A stretch of 64,000 nucleotides of DNA from CAVVZJ01 sp963752755 (GTDB lineage Bacteria; Planctomycetota; Planctomycetia; Isosphaerales; Isosphaeraceae). The notes under the pieces were generated by a model. That model saw only the letters and a program-made list of their open reading frames with translations. It made no database searches and was not told where the DNA came from. How positions within the stretch are numbered: position 1 is the first letter of the stretch; the number at the start of each line of letters is the position of its first letter. This document shows, piece after piece, positions 18,092 through 28,047 of this stretch. Location: contig CAVVZJ010000001.1 of NCBI GenBank assembly GCA_963752755.1, forward strand, positions 1,240,001-1,304,000, read 5' to 3'. The translations under genes and the position numbers were made by a program.

Positions 18092-18989
18092 GAGTCTGTT
18101 CCAAAAGGGGCGTCGGCTGTAGTTTGGGGGGATGGAACGCAAAGCCTACCCCAGCGACCTGACCGACGCCCAGTGGCGCCTCCTCGCTTCCCTGATCCCC
18201 GAGGCCAAGCCCGGCGGCAGGCCCCGCAAGTACGAGATGCGCGAGGTCATCAATGGCCTGCTCTACCTCAACCGCGAGGGCTGTTCCTGGCGGGCGTTGC
18301 CCCACGACCTGCCCCACTGGAAGACCTGCTACAACTTCTTCCGCCGGTTCGAGGCCGACGGCACCTGGGACGCCCTGGTCGCCGCGTTGCGGGGGGAGGT
18401 GCGGACGAAGCTCGGGCGCGCGCCGACGCCCAGCGGCGCCTGCATCGATAGCCAGTCGGCCAAGACGGCGCACGGCGGGGCCGAGGTCGGCGTCGATGGC
18501 GGCAAGATGGTGCGGGGCCGCAAGCGACATATCGTCACCGACACGCTGGGGTTGCTGCTGATCGTCGTGGTCACCGCGGCGAACCTCGACGACGGGGCGA
18601 CGGCGCCGCGGCTGCTGGCCGGTCTGCCCGCCGTGACGTTCCCCCGGCTGGCCGTGGTGTGGGCGGACCGGAAGTACCGCAACTCCCGGCTCGACGCCTG
18701 GCTGTCGGGCCAGGACCGGCTCCGCGTGGAGGTGAGCTCGAAGCCCGAGGGCGAGCGGGGGTTCAAGCCGCTGAAGGTGCGGTGGGTGGTCGAGCAGACC
18801 TTCGGCTGCCTGCTGCGGTGGCGGCGGCTGGTGCGGGACTTCGAGCGGCTGCCGGAGACGAGCGCGGCGATGGTCAAGCTCAGCTCGATCCATCGGATGG
18901 TCCGCCGTGCCCGGCCGCCGCGATGGCGGAAGAAATTCCGCTACAAGCGGCCGCCCAAAGCGGCCGCTTGAGTCTTTTGGAACAGTCTC
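18092..18989. mobile_element. IS5-type element, copy 2, nested in IS1380
   Basis: The 898-bp element is bounded by gagtctgttccaaaag and cttttggaacagtctc, with TCA duplicated at 18089-18091 and 18990-18992. It is nearly identical to copy 1 but carries an uninterrupted transposase gene, here on the plus strand. This copy is therefore a plausible active source. Confidence 0.92.
18132..18971 (+). CDS. IS5-family transposase, intact
   Basis: This is a 279-residue DDE transposase. The N-terminal helical domain is MERKAYPSDLTDAQWRLLAS through HWKTCYNFFRRFEADG. The catalytic core has ACIDSQSAKTA with the first Asp, VDGGKMVRGRKRHIVTDTLG, VVWADRKYRN with the second Asp, and RWVVEQTFGCLLRWRRLVRD with the Glu, the standard IS5 Y-(2)-R-(3)-E-(6)-R neighbourhood. 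The Lys/Arg-rich end (RWRKKFRYKRPPKAAA) reaches almost to the right inverted repeat. The same protein with a frameshift is encoded by copy 1. Confidence 0.92.
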   Translation: MERKAYPSDLTDAQWRLLASLIPEAKPGGRPRKYEMREVINGLLYLNREGCSWRALPHDLPHWKTCYNFFRRFEADGTWDALVAALRGEVRTKLGRAPTPSGACIDSQSAKTAHGGAEVGVDGGKMVRGRKRHIVTDTLGLLLIVVVTAANLDDGATAPRLLAGLPAVTFPRLAVVWADRKYRNSRLDAWLSGQDRLRVEVSSKPEGERGFKPLKVRWVVEQTFGCLLRWRRLVRDFERLPETSAAMVKLSSIHRMVRRARPPRWRKKFRYKRPPKAAA

Positions 18990-19746
18990 TCAGTGTCGCC
19001 GCGGAGGTAGCTCGTGCGGAAGCCGGCGCCGCGGCCGTGCCGGATCGCCAGGTCGATCTGTTCGGCGGCGCCCTCGTGCGAGGGCCGGTTGACGAGGCTG
19101 AGCACCTCCCCGGTGTTGGCCCGGGAAACGATCAACGGGTGATAACCCCAGGTGCCGTCGTGGGCGATATCGACGCCCGGCTTGCCGCCGGCGGCGGTGG
19201 CGACGAGCGAGCCGTCGGCGTCGATGACGGCCGCGTCGAAGAAGGGCGACGGCAACTGTTTCCCGACCTTGACCCGGGTCTGATCGAAGACGTCCTGGAG
19301 GGTCTCGACGTCGTCGGGGGGGAAGCGGCGGCCGAAGTCGCCGGCGGCGGTGGGGTCGGGGATCCGGTCGGCGTCGAGGGCATCGAGGAAGACGATGTCG
19401 TCGCGTCGCAGCTCGATGTCGTCGCGGCAGGTCCCGTGGCCCAGGGCGTTGTAGGCGAAGTTCAGGACCTGGTCCGACTCGTGGCAGGGGAAGTGGAACG
19501 TGAGCAGGAGGAGCCGATGGTCGATGGCCTCGGCCAGGCCGAGCTTGCGCACGCGCAACGGGATGGCGCCGATGCCGCCGCAGGCGATGGCCCGGGTCTT
19601 GGTGGCGACCTCGGAGTGGATCTTCGAGGCGGAGCAGACCGGGTCGGGCGAAGGTGCGGTGACGGGCCGGTCGAGTCGTCGGCGGCTTTGGCGCTTGCCG
19701 GCGGCGTGGTGGCGGTGGGGAATCGGCTTCACTCGAAATCTCCTGT

Positions 19747-21115
19747 TTATCACGGATTTTGGGGAGGGCACCGGATGTCCATGTCACCCCGTCCGATGGC
19801 GGCTATGCTGAGGGTCACGGATCTCCGCCTCGTGAGCCATCAGCAGGGACGACGCCATGCCGGCCGCCGACCCCACGTTCCCGCCCGTCCGGGGACAGAA
19901 GACCCTCTGGATCCCCTGCTCCCAGCAGCAGTATGAGCCGATCGCAGGCGATCCCGAGCGGTTCCGGGAGTCTCTGGACCAGCAGATCGAGGCTCATCCG
20001 GAGCTGTTCCCAGCCGAGATCCGGCGGGGCTACCGCATGAAGGATACCTACACCTCCCGCAAGACCGGCTGGAGGCTCCGGCGGATCGACCTCCGCAACA
20101 GCCAGAGCTCCCTGGTCCGTCCCTCGTTCCTGATGCCCTCCTTGACCGGGCGGACCGAGGACGTGCAGGCCCCCCTTTTCTCCGCAAGTTCGCCGGGCCC
20201 GACTGGGCCCTGACCGAGGTCTTCGGGCGGGACCCGAGGTCCTGGCCTCGCCTGGAACGCTCCCTGGGGCGATCCAGCCTGGTCGGGACCACCGTCAAGG
20301 CCCCCGAGCGGTGGCCCGGTCATCTGGTCGCCGACGAGAAGCACACGACCCTCGGCAGCGAGAAGGTCTAGCTGGCGGCCACCGCCGGCGGCGGGTGCTG
20401 CCTGGGCCTGGCGTTGGCCGAGAGGGCCGACCAGGACGAGTTGACGAGGGCCTACGGCGTGTTCCGGGATGCGGCCCGGGACCTGGACCCGGCGTACCGG
20501 CCCCGGACCGTCAACACCGACGGCTGGGCCGCCACGCAGGCGGCCTGGCCGGCGTTCTTCCAGGGGGTCACGATCATCCTCGGCTTCCTGCATGCGTTCC
20601 TGAAGATCCGGGAGCGGGCCCAGCCCTTGAAGGAGACCTTCGATGCGCTGCGGGAGCGGGTCTGGGAGGCGTATCACGCCCCGGATGCCCGCACCGTCTC
20701 GCAGCGGCTCCGCCGGCGGCGGGAGTGGGCCGTGAAGCATCTCGACAAGCCGATCGTGCGAGAAAAGGTCCGGTCGTTGTGCGAGAAGCGTGGGGCGTTT
20801 GTCGTGGCCTACGCCCATCCCGGCTGCCGTCGGACGAGTAAGCCGGTGGACCGGTTATTGCGACGGCTCGACTACCGCCTGTCCTGCACGCAGCACCGGC
20901 ACGGCAAGACGGCGGCGGCTGAGCAGGGGTGGCGAGGTTGGGCGTTGCTCCACAACTTCGCCCCGATGTGCCCAGGGACGGTCCGGGAGACTCCCGAGTT
21001 GAGGAGCCCGGCGGAACGGCTCAATGGGAAGCGGTATCACCCCGAGTGGCTCCAGAACCTGCTGATCTCGGCCTCACTCGGAGGATACCGCAGGGCTCCC
21101 CGAAATCCGTGATAA
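19747..21115. mobile_element. Insertion sequence of unassigned family
   Basis: Ends ttatcacggattttggggag (19747-19766) and ctccccgaaatccgtgataa (21096-21115) are 20-bp inverted repeats with one mismatch. They enclose one plus-strand transposase gene whose stop codon lies inside the right repeat. No target duplication is visible. The left end abuts the 5' end of the IS1380-type gene within about 15 bp of its start codon, so it lies in that element's leader. Confidence 0.75.
19857..21112 (+). pseudogene. DDE-type transposase of unassigned family, frameshift plus stop
   Basis: The frame opens MPAADPTFPPVRGQKTLWIP and runs through SQQQYEPIAGDPERFRESLD and RRGYRMKDTYTSRKTGWRLR. A one-base shift near 20190 leads into RKFAGPDWALTEVFGRDP. 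A TAG at 20369-20371 interrupts HLVADEKHTTLGSEKV-(stop)-LAATAGGG where a Tyr codon would fit. The rest is intact: TVNTDGWAATQAAW with a second Asp, and the C-terminal signature PAERLNGKRYHPEWLQNLL, ending at 21112. I recognise the pattern as a transposase seen in planctomycetes but cannot assign the IS family by eye. Confidence 0.7.
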
Positions 21116-21400
21116 GCAGCAAAATCGCCGGTGCGGACAGCAAACGCATGGCCAAGGAGGATGGTTCCGGCTTCGAGTGGCGTTGGCATCTGATCTCGTG
21201 TGATCTCGACGCCGACCAAGGTGGCCCTAATTCCTGAGCGGGCGATGTTGGCAGCCTTGGCAACCTAGCCCACCCAATCGACTGGCCTCGGAACGACTGA
21301 GCCCGGGGATCATGACCCCTGACGACTCCATCAAGACAGCAACTTCGGAGACCTCGCCATGAGCCTTGACGCGAGCACGGAAATCTACGGACAACTATTT

Positions 21401-22821
21401 CTACTGTCTAGGCCGCTCGTGCGGACTGATCTTCAATGGTGCCAGTTGCTTACGTGACTTGTAATGGTAAAACCGCGCCGACTCGTTCCGCTCCCGTCGC
21501 CGCGTCCGTTCCCCAGCCAACCGGCGGGGCGCGTCGCAACCGCTGGCCCGGTGCTGGATCAGCGCCAACCCCAGCCGCACCTGGGGCACCCTCAACGCCG
21601 GAACCCCCTTTTTTCCCCCCGACGCGACTCCACCACCAGGAACCACGTCGCAACCCGCGACTGGGTCATGGGGTGGTGCCAACCACGCCCGTTCCCCACC
21701 TGGTACCCGCCCAGGCCCGCCTCGCTCTGGGAACGCTTCAGGCATTGCTCGATCCGGTGCGACGCCTTGGCGACACGGGCGAACTCCGAAAGCGGCGTGT
21801 CGCGTGGGGCGTTGGTGAGAGAGTCATCCTGCTTGAGTGTGCCGCCATCGACGGACCGCACCACCCCCAGCGTCTCCTCGAATCCGACGACCCGTCGGTC
21901 CACCTTCGACTCCACCCCCCGGGCCACGATCTCCACCTCCAGTGGCCCCTGCTCACCGTCTCGTACAGTGAGCCTGGTCCACTCCGTTGCGGGCAACGCC
22001 TCGCACCAACGGCGTACCCCACGCAAGGGAGCCTTGGGATGGCGACCGCGACCGCCGGACTCGGGCACCGGTTCCTCCCGGTCGCGGAGGGTGGTGTTCG
22101 ACGGCACCGCCAGGAAGTCCCGCTGTCCGTCCCTGGCCCGTCGCTGGCGAAACCAGGCGGGCCGGCCCATCTCGTCATCGCCAGCGACCCCGCCGTGGGG
22201 CAGGACCGGGCCATGACGGTCGAGCATCTCCAGGGCCCGCTCGGGCCGCCTCCGGTACCGCACGTCCTTGGGGACCCCGGCCTTCGGGCGGCGTTTCTTG
22301 TCGTGGGCCCATTCCCGCGGCAGGGAGAGCCGGAAGTCCACCAGGGCGTGTTCGGCGTCGGTGACCTAACCGAGGAAGACGCCCACCTGACAGTTCTCGA
22401 CCTTGCCGAGCCGGCCGCACCACTGGCGTTGCACGCCCACCGAGGCGGGGCCCTTCTTGGGGAAGGCCGAGGGGTCGAAGACGAGCACGGCGTTGGCCTG
22501 CCCGATCGGGACGACAACCTGGCGGGCCCGTTCGCCGATGAGCGGTTCGTGGTCCTAATCGACCTCACCGAGGAACCGTTGGATGACCTGGCGGTCGCGG
22601 TCGTAACGGTAGGCGAGGGACTCGGCGTTCTTGCGCTCGACGTCGGAGAGCAGTCCGGAGAGATAGGTGTGGGAATGGGTGCGACTCTCGACGCTGGGCA
22701 GCGAGGCGGCGAACGGCCGTGCGAACTCCTCCCATCGGGTCATCACGCCGCGGAACAGCGGGGGCGGGACCGGACAGGCAGCGAGCCATTGCTCCTTGCG
22801 ACGCTCGAAGCGGGGCTCCAT
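21401..22821 (-). pseudogene. IS701-family transposase, multiple frameshifts
   Basis: ATG at 22821 with AAGGAGG upstream starts MEPRFERRKEQWLAACP. It continues MTRWEEFARPFAASLPSVES and RTHSHTYLSGLLSDVERKN, a clear IS701 N-terminus. Shifts near 22560, 22380 and about 21600 connect it to VDFRLSLPREWAHDKKRR, the GWHHPMTQSRVATWFL box with its paired His, and the tail ESARFYHYKSRKQLAPLKI. The element ends were not resolved. The number of breaks indicates a dead copy unless the assembly is poor here. Confidence 0.75.
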
Positions 22822-22927
22822 CGGAGGCCTCCTTCCATCAGGGAGTATCCTCTGGAAGGCATTGATACAAAAACCCTTGCGACCAAGCAAGGGAGCCCAG
22901 ACAGTAGAACTATCCGAACTGCGGTCC

Positions 22928-23170
22928 ATGCTCCTAGAAATCAAGGAGATGATCGGCAGCCCGGCCCAGACCCGCGAATTCTACTCGGTCGAGAAGGTGG
23001 CAAACCTCCTCGATCGTGGGCCGTACACCGTCCGCGAATGGTGCCGCAACGGTCGTATCAACGCGACCAAACGGGCCGAGCAATGGGGTGGCGCCGCTCT
23101 CTGGAACATCTCCGCCGCCGAGTTGGCCCGCATCAAGAATGAGGGGCTGCTCCCAGTTCGACGGCCCTGA
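22928..23170 (+). CDS. Excisionase-like helix-turn-helix protein
   Basis: This is an 80-residue protein with a winged HTH of the MerR/excisionase class: REFYSVEKVANLLDRGPYTV, then REWCRNGRINATKRAE, then a short wing and ISAAELARIKNEGLL. Such proteins read DNA next to attachment sites or act as directionality factors. It faces the tyrosine recombinase gene and ends 61 bp before it, which supports a role as its partner. An in-frame upstream extension is possible; ATG at 22928 is the first good start close to the domain. Confidence 0.7.
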   Translation: MLLEIKEMIGSPAQTREFYSVEKVANLLDRGPYTVREWCRNGRINATKRAEQWGGAALWNISAAELARIKNEGLLPVRRP

Positions 23171-23231
23171 TAGAGGGTGTACTCAACCGGGTCGAGGGGG
23201 TCTCCCACCTGGAGTCCCCCCTCAGACCGCA

Positions 23232-24476
23232 TCACGAGGAGCCGATCTGAAAGAGCGAGTTGAGGGCGAGCTCCTGCTTGCACGGAAGGAGGTGGCGATA
23301 ACGGCGTTCCATCTCCTCGGTGTGGTGCCCGAAGATTTCGTTGATGTACCGCTGGTCCGTGCCAGCCGACGCCATGTTGCTGGCCAGAGAATGGCGGAAG
23401 ACGTGCCAGCCGTGCAGGACCGACCACTTGCCTCGCGCCAAGGTGGTCCGGAAGTATTTCGTCGCCATCTTGCTGCTGATCGGGGCCCCGTCATCCGTGC
23501 AGAAGGTCCACGGAACTCCAGGATGCTCGGCAAACCATTGCTGCATGATCTTGACCAAGCTCGGGTGGATTGCGACCAACCGCCGCGTGAACTTCTTCGA
23601 CTCGTCGACCTTCTTTTGGCGGATCGCGACGTAGCCCGAGTCGAAGTCCCAGTCGTCGCGCTCGGAGCGGATGATCTCACTTCGACGAGCCCCCGTGAAG
23701 GCAGCGAAGGCGAACATGGGATAGAGGAATGGGTGCCGACCGTTCTCACGGACCCACTCCAGGCACTCCATCGTCTGCCCCTGGTCGAGCCAGAGGCTTT
23801 CCCAGAGCTTCGCCTGCCGTTCTGCGTCCGGCTTGTCCCTCGCGATCCTGCGGACGATCTGGTCCCATGTCTGAAACGGGGACCGCTCGTCGGCCTTGGG
23901 GAGGGTCAGGTCCGTCATCTTCCATCCGATGGCGGACCCGATGTGCTTTCGCTTGAAGGCCCACCCCCAGATCACCCGAAGGGTGGACAACTCCTTTCGG
24001 ATCGTCTCCCGGCCCACCCCTTCCCGTACTCTCTTGTCCACATACTTCTGGATCGTTTCGACGCCGAGCGATTCAAATGCCACTTTCTCACCGAGCAGGC
24101 GGACGAAGTGCTTGCGGTGGACGGTCTCGGTTCCGAGCGAGTTCGCCTCCTTCGATCCCGGCGTCAGATTCTCGAAGTAGGTGTCGAAGACCCACTTCAC
24201 CGTCGTCGGCTCGGCCGTTTCGTCGGCTCGGACTGATGCCTTCTTGGGTTTGGCGGCGACTCGGCCGCCGGACAAGATGAACTCCGCCGGGTCGGCGTCC
24301 TGGGGCATCTGAAGCTTCCCCCGCTTCAGATCCTCGACGGTCTCTTCGATCAAAGCGCACGCCCGTTCCGCCTCACGGGCTGTGGAAATCCGAATCGTCC
24401 TGTTGAACTGCTGTCCATCAAATCGGAAGAAGCGACGGGCTCGGCCAGACTTCGCGTCGTACTTGTAGGATGCCAT
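23232..24476 (-). CDS. Tyrosine recombinase/phage-type integrase
   Basis: This is a 414-residue integrase, intact. The N-terminus is an arm-type DNA-binding region (MASYKYDAKSGRARRFFRFD). The middle SAM-like core-binding domain is around HRKHFVRLLGEKVAFESLGV. The C-terminal catalytic domain has the Arg in FTGARRSEIIR, His358-x-x-Arg361 in HVFRHSLAS, His384/385 in FGHH, and the nucleophile Tyr393 in ERRYRHL. It lies 178 bp from the 3' end of a tRNA-Gln gene on the same strand, the usual position for an integrase of an element inserted into a tRNA. It is the clean, unbroken recombinase in a block of broken transposases. Confidence 0.9.
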   Translation of the reverse strand: MASYKYDAKSGRARRFFRFDGQQFNRTIRISTAREAERACALIEETVEDLKRGKLQMPQDADPAEFILSGGRVAAKPKKASVRADETAEPTTVKWVFDTYFENLTPGSKEANSLGTETVHRKHFVRLLGEKVAFESLGVETIQKYVDKRVREGVGRETIRKELSTLRVIWGWAFKRKHIGSAIGWKMTDLTLPKADERSPFQTWDQIVRRIARDKPDAERQAKLWESLWLDQGQTMECLEWVRENGRHPFLYPMFAFAAFTGARRSEIIRSERDDWDFDSGYVAIRQKKVDESKKFTRRLVAIHPSLVKIMQQWFAEHPGVPWTFCTDDGAPISSKMATKYFRTTLARGKWSVLHGWHVFRHSLASNMASAGTDQRYINEIFGHHTEEMERRYRHLLPCKQELALNSLFQIGSS

Positions 24477-24653
24477 CGTCAGCCCTCTGGTAGTCTGGGA
24501 CTTCGGCGTCCCATCCTATTGCCACGCCAAGCCCCTCCTGTTTCAAATCCGTTTCATGCCTAAAACCTAGAACGAAAAACGGGTTCGCGTCAATTTGACG
24601 CAAACCCTTGACAGAAAACGAGTTATTCGCCGAAACTTAACAGAGAAGGCAAG

Positions 24654-24724
24654 CTGGGGATCTAGGATTCGAACCTAGACTACTTGATCCAGAGTCAAGC
24701 GTGCTACCGTTACACCAATCCCCA
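24654..24724 (-). tRNA. tRNA-Gln (anticodon CUG)
   Basis: Read on the minus strand the gene begins TGGGGATTGGTGTAACGGT and ends with the complementary TCCCCA plus discriminator G. The acceptor stem is 7 bp. The anticodon arm cttga-ctctgga-tcaag gives anticodon CTG, decoding CAG. The T arm is ctagg-ttcgaat-cctag. No CCA is encoded. The integrase gene lies just beyond its 3' end. Confidence 0.95.
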
Positions 24725-25150
24725 AGGTAAATGCATTTCGAAAGTTGTGCCGAAATCGAAGGGTAAAGACCTAACCATGAGGGAGGAGAGGATTCGCATG
24801 ATTGGGAATGAACTCCCCCAACTAGGGCTAGAATCCAGTACTACTCCGTGACCTTCCCGAAAATCGCAACACCATGCTCGGTTCACGGCAATGACACCGC
24901 TTTCCTGCAAGGGTGATTCAGGACCTGCACGCTTACTCCCGGGAAATTGGCAAATATTCAATCGTAACTGAAACTTGACAAAATAGTACTAGAAAAACCT
25001 AACAGTTAACATCCAAATCCCCAAGACCGATCCAATTCCGCATAAACTTAGCGTGAAATTGAGATTACCACAAGCCTGGACCCCCTTGCAAACCCAATTC
25101 TTCCTGCCTCTATACGCCATATACGCCGGGTCTGGCCAGGATTCCTGGCG
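24725..25150. other. Intergenic region right of tRNA-Gln
   Basis: About 425 bp of lower-GC DNA with no supported gene. It carries agtactactccgt (24837-24849), which matches in reverse a 13-mer at 7821, and tagtactagaaa (24984-24995), which matches 7827-7838. Both are short and may be chance or IS-derived. A tRNA promoter is expected here on the minus strand but I cannot mark it with confidence. Confidence 0.4.
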
Positions 25151-25650
25151 TCACCCCGTCGGTCGCACTTGCATTGCCGGTACTGGACCCATTGGCCTCG
25201 ATGGCTCAAGGTTTCCAGGGCCATGATCGCCTCAGCGTTGTCGGCATTCCAATGCATCCCCGAGCCTTGCAGCCGCGCCGTGAGCATCTTGCACGTTGCC
25301 TCGGTCGGTCCGCTGCCGATCTGCCAACCTTTGGCCTCAGATTCGGGATAGCGGATCATGGCACGCTGCTCGCTCACAAAGCTCACCAGGCGGCCTGCCG
25401 CCGGACGACCCTGACGCAACCCCTCCCGCCACTCCGACCGCCTTCGCCAGGCTGCTTCGTAGCCGTCGTGCTGGATGACGTGGACCCACATGTCCAGCGG
25501 AGGGGTTGTCCACTCGCCCGGCAAATGGCACCGCCGGCGCCAGATCCGCACGCGGCCGTTGATGGTCAGGACCGTGAAGTCCGGCCGCCCCTTATTCCGC
25601 TTTGTAGTCTGGCCCGCCTGGGTGCCCTTGCGAGGCCGCTCGACCGGAAC
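25150..25650 (-). pseudogene. Transposase remnant: N- and C-terminal parts joined
   Basis: The minus-strand frame contains KRNKGRPDFTVLTINGRVRI with WRRRCHLPGEW, an N-terminal transposase region. This passes directly into HDGYEAAWRRRSEWREGLR and the C-terminal signature KGWQIGSGPTEATCK plus LQGSGMHWNADNAEAIMAL. The catalytic middle of the protein is absent, so this is an internal deletion relic. The C-terminal pattern resembles ISKra4-like transposases, but the assignment is by eye. Confidence 0.55.
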
Positions 25651-25659
25651 GCCCGGATC

Positions 25660-26100
25660 ATCGTCAGTTTCACTCCCCGGTTCGCCAAGATCATTTCCCA
25701 CAAGTACGCCGTGTTCAGTTCTCCCCGGCTTCAGAAGGACCGCAAGCAAAACCATGACCGGGTGGTGTCCCGCAGCCTGATCCAGGACGTCGCCAATGCG
25801 GTGGCAGCGGCGGCATTCGACGAGGACGATGATGGGAGCGATACCCGCCCAAAGTTCGAGGGGCCTGCCGCCACCTACGATGCGGAGGGCGAGCGACAGC
25901 GTACGATCTCCCTGGCGGCGACCCCGGAGTATGGCAAAGCCAAGTTCCTGGGCCAGATGGAAGCCGAGATCGACCGTGCCAAGGCGAAGTGTCCCGACGC
26001 CCATTATGTGGGGATCGCCGACGGAGCGAAGGGGAACGGGGCGTTCCTGGAACGGCATACCGACGTGCAGGTGACCGACTTCTGGCTTGCGGCCGAGTCT
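25660..26100 (+). pseudogene. Internal fragment of a second transposase
   Basis: A plus-strand frame reads SRSLIQDVANAVAAAAFDED, then ISLAATPEYGKAKFLGQMEA and CPDAHYVGIADGAKGNGAFL with Asp, then TDVQVTDFWLAAES. This looks like the catalytic middle of a DDE transposase without start or end. It is in opposite orientation to the neighbouring remnant at 25150-25650 and does not obviously complete it. Confidence 0.5.
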
Positions 26101-26105
26101 CTGGG

Positions 26106-26275
26106 CGCTGGGGCTGGTGGTCAATGCGGTGGTGCTCTGGAACACCCGCTATCTGAACTCCGCTCTGTCACAAACCCGAGCCTCCGGCGCGTTGGTCAAG
26201 CTGGAAGACGTCGGGCGGCTCACTCCGCTGCTGCTCGACCACATCAACGTGCCGGGCCGAATACGAGTACGTCCT
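26106..26275 (+). pseudogene. Tn3-family transposase C-terminal scrap
   Basis: The frame reads LGLVVNAVVLWNTRYLNSAL, then LVKLEDVGRLTPLLLDHINV and PGR. This matches the C-terminal region of Tn3-family TnpA (the NAVVLWNT box and the L-x-P-L-x(3)-HIN-x-x-GR box). A shift follows immediately (gaatacgagtacgtcc). No terminal repeats of a Tn3 transposon were seen. Confidence 0.65.
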
Positions 26276-26567
26276 GACGAGGTCGGTCCGGCCGGGAAAG
26301 CAGAGGGCCGCTCCGCGAACCCGGGGCGCCGGATGATCTGGCCGCGTGAGGGTGGCTATTCCAGTTTTCTGCTCCAAGGCCACTCACTGGCCAGCGAGCC
26401 CGCATCCTCAACGCACGGATTGCCCGCAAGTCGGCGCAACCTCACCGCTCGGGAGGAAGGCGCATCGACCTGCGATGATCGAATTACCAGCGAGTTGAGG
26501 TCCTGACCGGCTTACGGCTCGCCCGGGAGTTTTCCTCCATCGGATCGTCGGGAGAGCGAATCGCCCG

Positions 26568-28047
26568 TTACTCCGGTTCAACCGTGATCTTCTTGCCGTT
26601 CTCCAGGCCGTTCACGGTCTTGAGTGTGACCGGCTTGCTCGCGAGCTTCTTCACCGCCTCACGGAACTCGCGGGGGGTGGCGACAGGCTGATCTTCGACC
26701 TCGGTGATGACCAGGCCCCGTGTCAGACCCGCCTCGTCGGCCTTGCTACCGGCCACGATATCGGTGATGCCGACGCCGCCACGGGTCATCGCTTGGAGCG
26801 TCTCCTGTGTGCTCATACCATCGGTCAACACGCTAGTGAAATCGACATGTACGCCACGCCAGGGTTCCGGGCGAACAGTCGCGATCACCTCGCCCATCAC
26901 GGGATACTTCGACATCACGAGCGTCCGCTCCTTGATCTCGCCTTCGTGCAAGACCTGGAGCTGTACCGGCTCGCCGACCGCGACGCTCGCCAGGGCCAGT
27001 GGCAAGGAGCTCTCGTCATCTTTCAACGTGATCTCACCGACGGCGAGGATCTTGTCCCCCATCGCCAGATTCGCCCGGTCGGCCGGCGTGCCGCGCTTGA
27101 CCTCGTGGACGGTGTTCGGGATCTGCGAGAGGCCGATGCCAATGAAACCATATTCGACTTCTTTGCCCTCCATCAAGGTCTTCACGGCCCGGCGGCCAAG
27201 CGGGTCCATCGGGATCGCGTAGCCCGCCGCAGCGTCGAAGCCGCTCGGACTGGCGGCGCTGGTCGTCACGCCGACCAGCTCACCCCTCAGGTTGATCACC
27301 GCACCACCACTCATGCCCAGGTTCAGCTTGCTGTCGAGCTGCATCAAGGTCGGCTGGAAGCGGAAGAACTGCTTGATGTTCGGGTTCTGCTCGCGCAGGT
27401 TCTCCGGTGGCTCGATCCGCCGCGACGTGTTCGCCAGGATGCCCATGCTGGCCGAAGCCTTGCCGTCGCGGGCCGCGTTGTACGGGTTGCCCAGTGCCAC
27501 GAGGAACGACCCTTGCCGGAGCTTCGATGCGTTCCCAATCGGCAAAGCCTGGAGCTTCTTCGAGGGCTCTTTCCCCTCGCGGGGAACAATCACCGCCAGA
27601 TCGGTCCTCGGATCGGCCGCGATGATCTCCGCGTCAAACTCGACGCCCGGCGCCGGACCCGGATGCGCCGGCGCCGCTGAGCAGGTGATAGGTCGTCAGG
27701 ATCTCGCCGCGCTCGCCCACCACCACTCCCGAGCCGAAGTCGCCGGGCAAGGCATAATACTCGGGCGCTCGTCGCTCGTCCGGCTGCGGAAAACCGGGCC
27801 GGCCGACTTCCGGCACGACGACCCCGTTCGGCTGGACAAAGACGCCGTTACCCTCCGGGAGCTGCACCGGATTGCGTCCCCGGATGGCTAACGTCTGGCC
27901 GTTTTCGGAGGGAATCCGTGTCACCGCGACAATCGACGGCTGGGCCTTCTCGATCGCGTTGGCCACGGCGGTCTCCAGCGCAGCCACGACGTCCTGCGGG
28001 TCGGACAGCGATACCAGGGCGAGGGCCAGGGAGACAATCGGCGTCAT
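26568..28047 (-). CDS. HtrA/DegP-like serine protease with PDZ domains (one frameshift)
   Basis: This is an exported trypsin-fold protease of about 490 residues. The signal peptide is MTPIVSLALALVSLSDPQ. The catalytic triad is visible: His in GEILTTYHLLSG, Asp in AADPRTDLAV, and Ser in NLGMSGGAVINL. Two PDZ-like regions follow: YGFIGIGLSQIPNTV to about LVMSKYP, and GGVGITDIVAGSKADEAGL to the end. Near 27672 one base is out of register, so the His-containing part and the Asp/Ser part lie in different frames; correcting it yields a continuous family-length protein. AAGGA lies about 8 nt before the ATG at 28047. The gene follows recA on the same strand after 150 bp. Confidence 0.85.

Larger units (their letters stand above)
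17771..19732 (-). pseudogene. IS1380-family transposase interrupted by IS5
   Basis: On the minus strand a GTG at 19730-19732, with AGGAG about 8 nt upstream, starts MKPIPHRHHAAGKRQSRR. It continues through RAIACGGIGAIPLRVRK, VATAAGGKPGVDIAHDGTWG and VNRPSHEGAAEQIDLAIR to RGDT at 18993. The IS5 element (18092-18989) splits the next codon, with TCA (TGA on this strand) duplicated. The protein resumes DFTPTRPRDAWDAEAVTFLF. A one-base loss near 17918 precedes the family tail VRERGFQTLTRVREDVAEVA. The stop is contributed by the end of the IS21 element. RGDTD and the NRPSHEG box are characteristic of IS1380. Confidence 0.8.
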
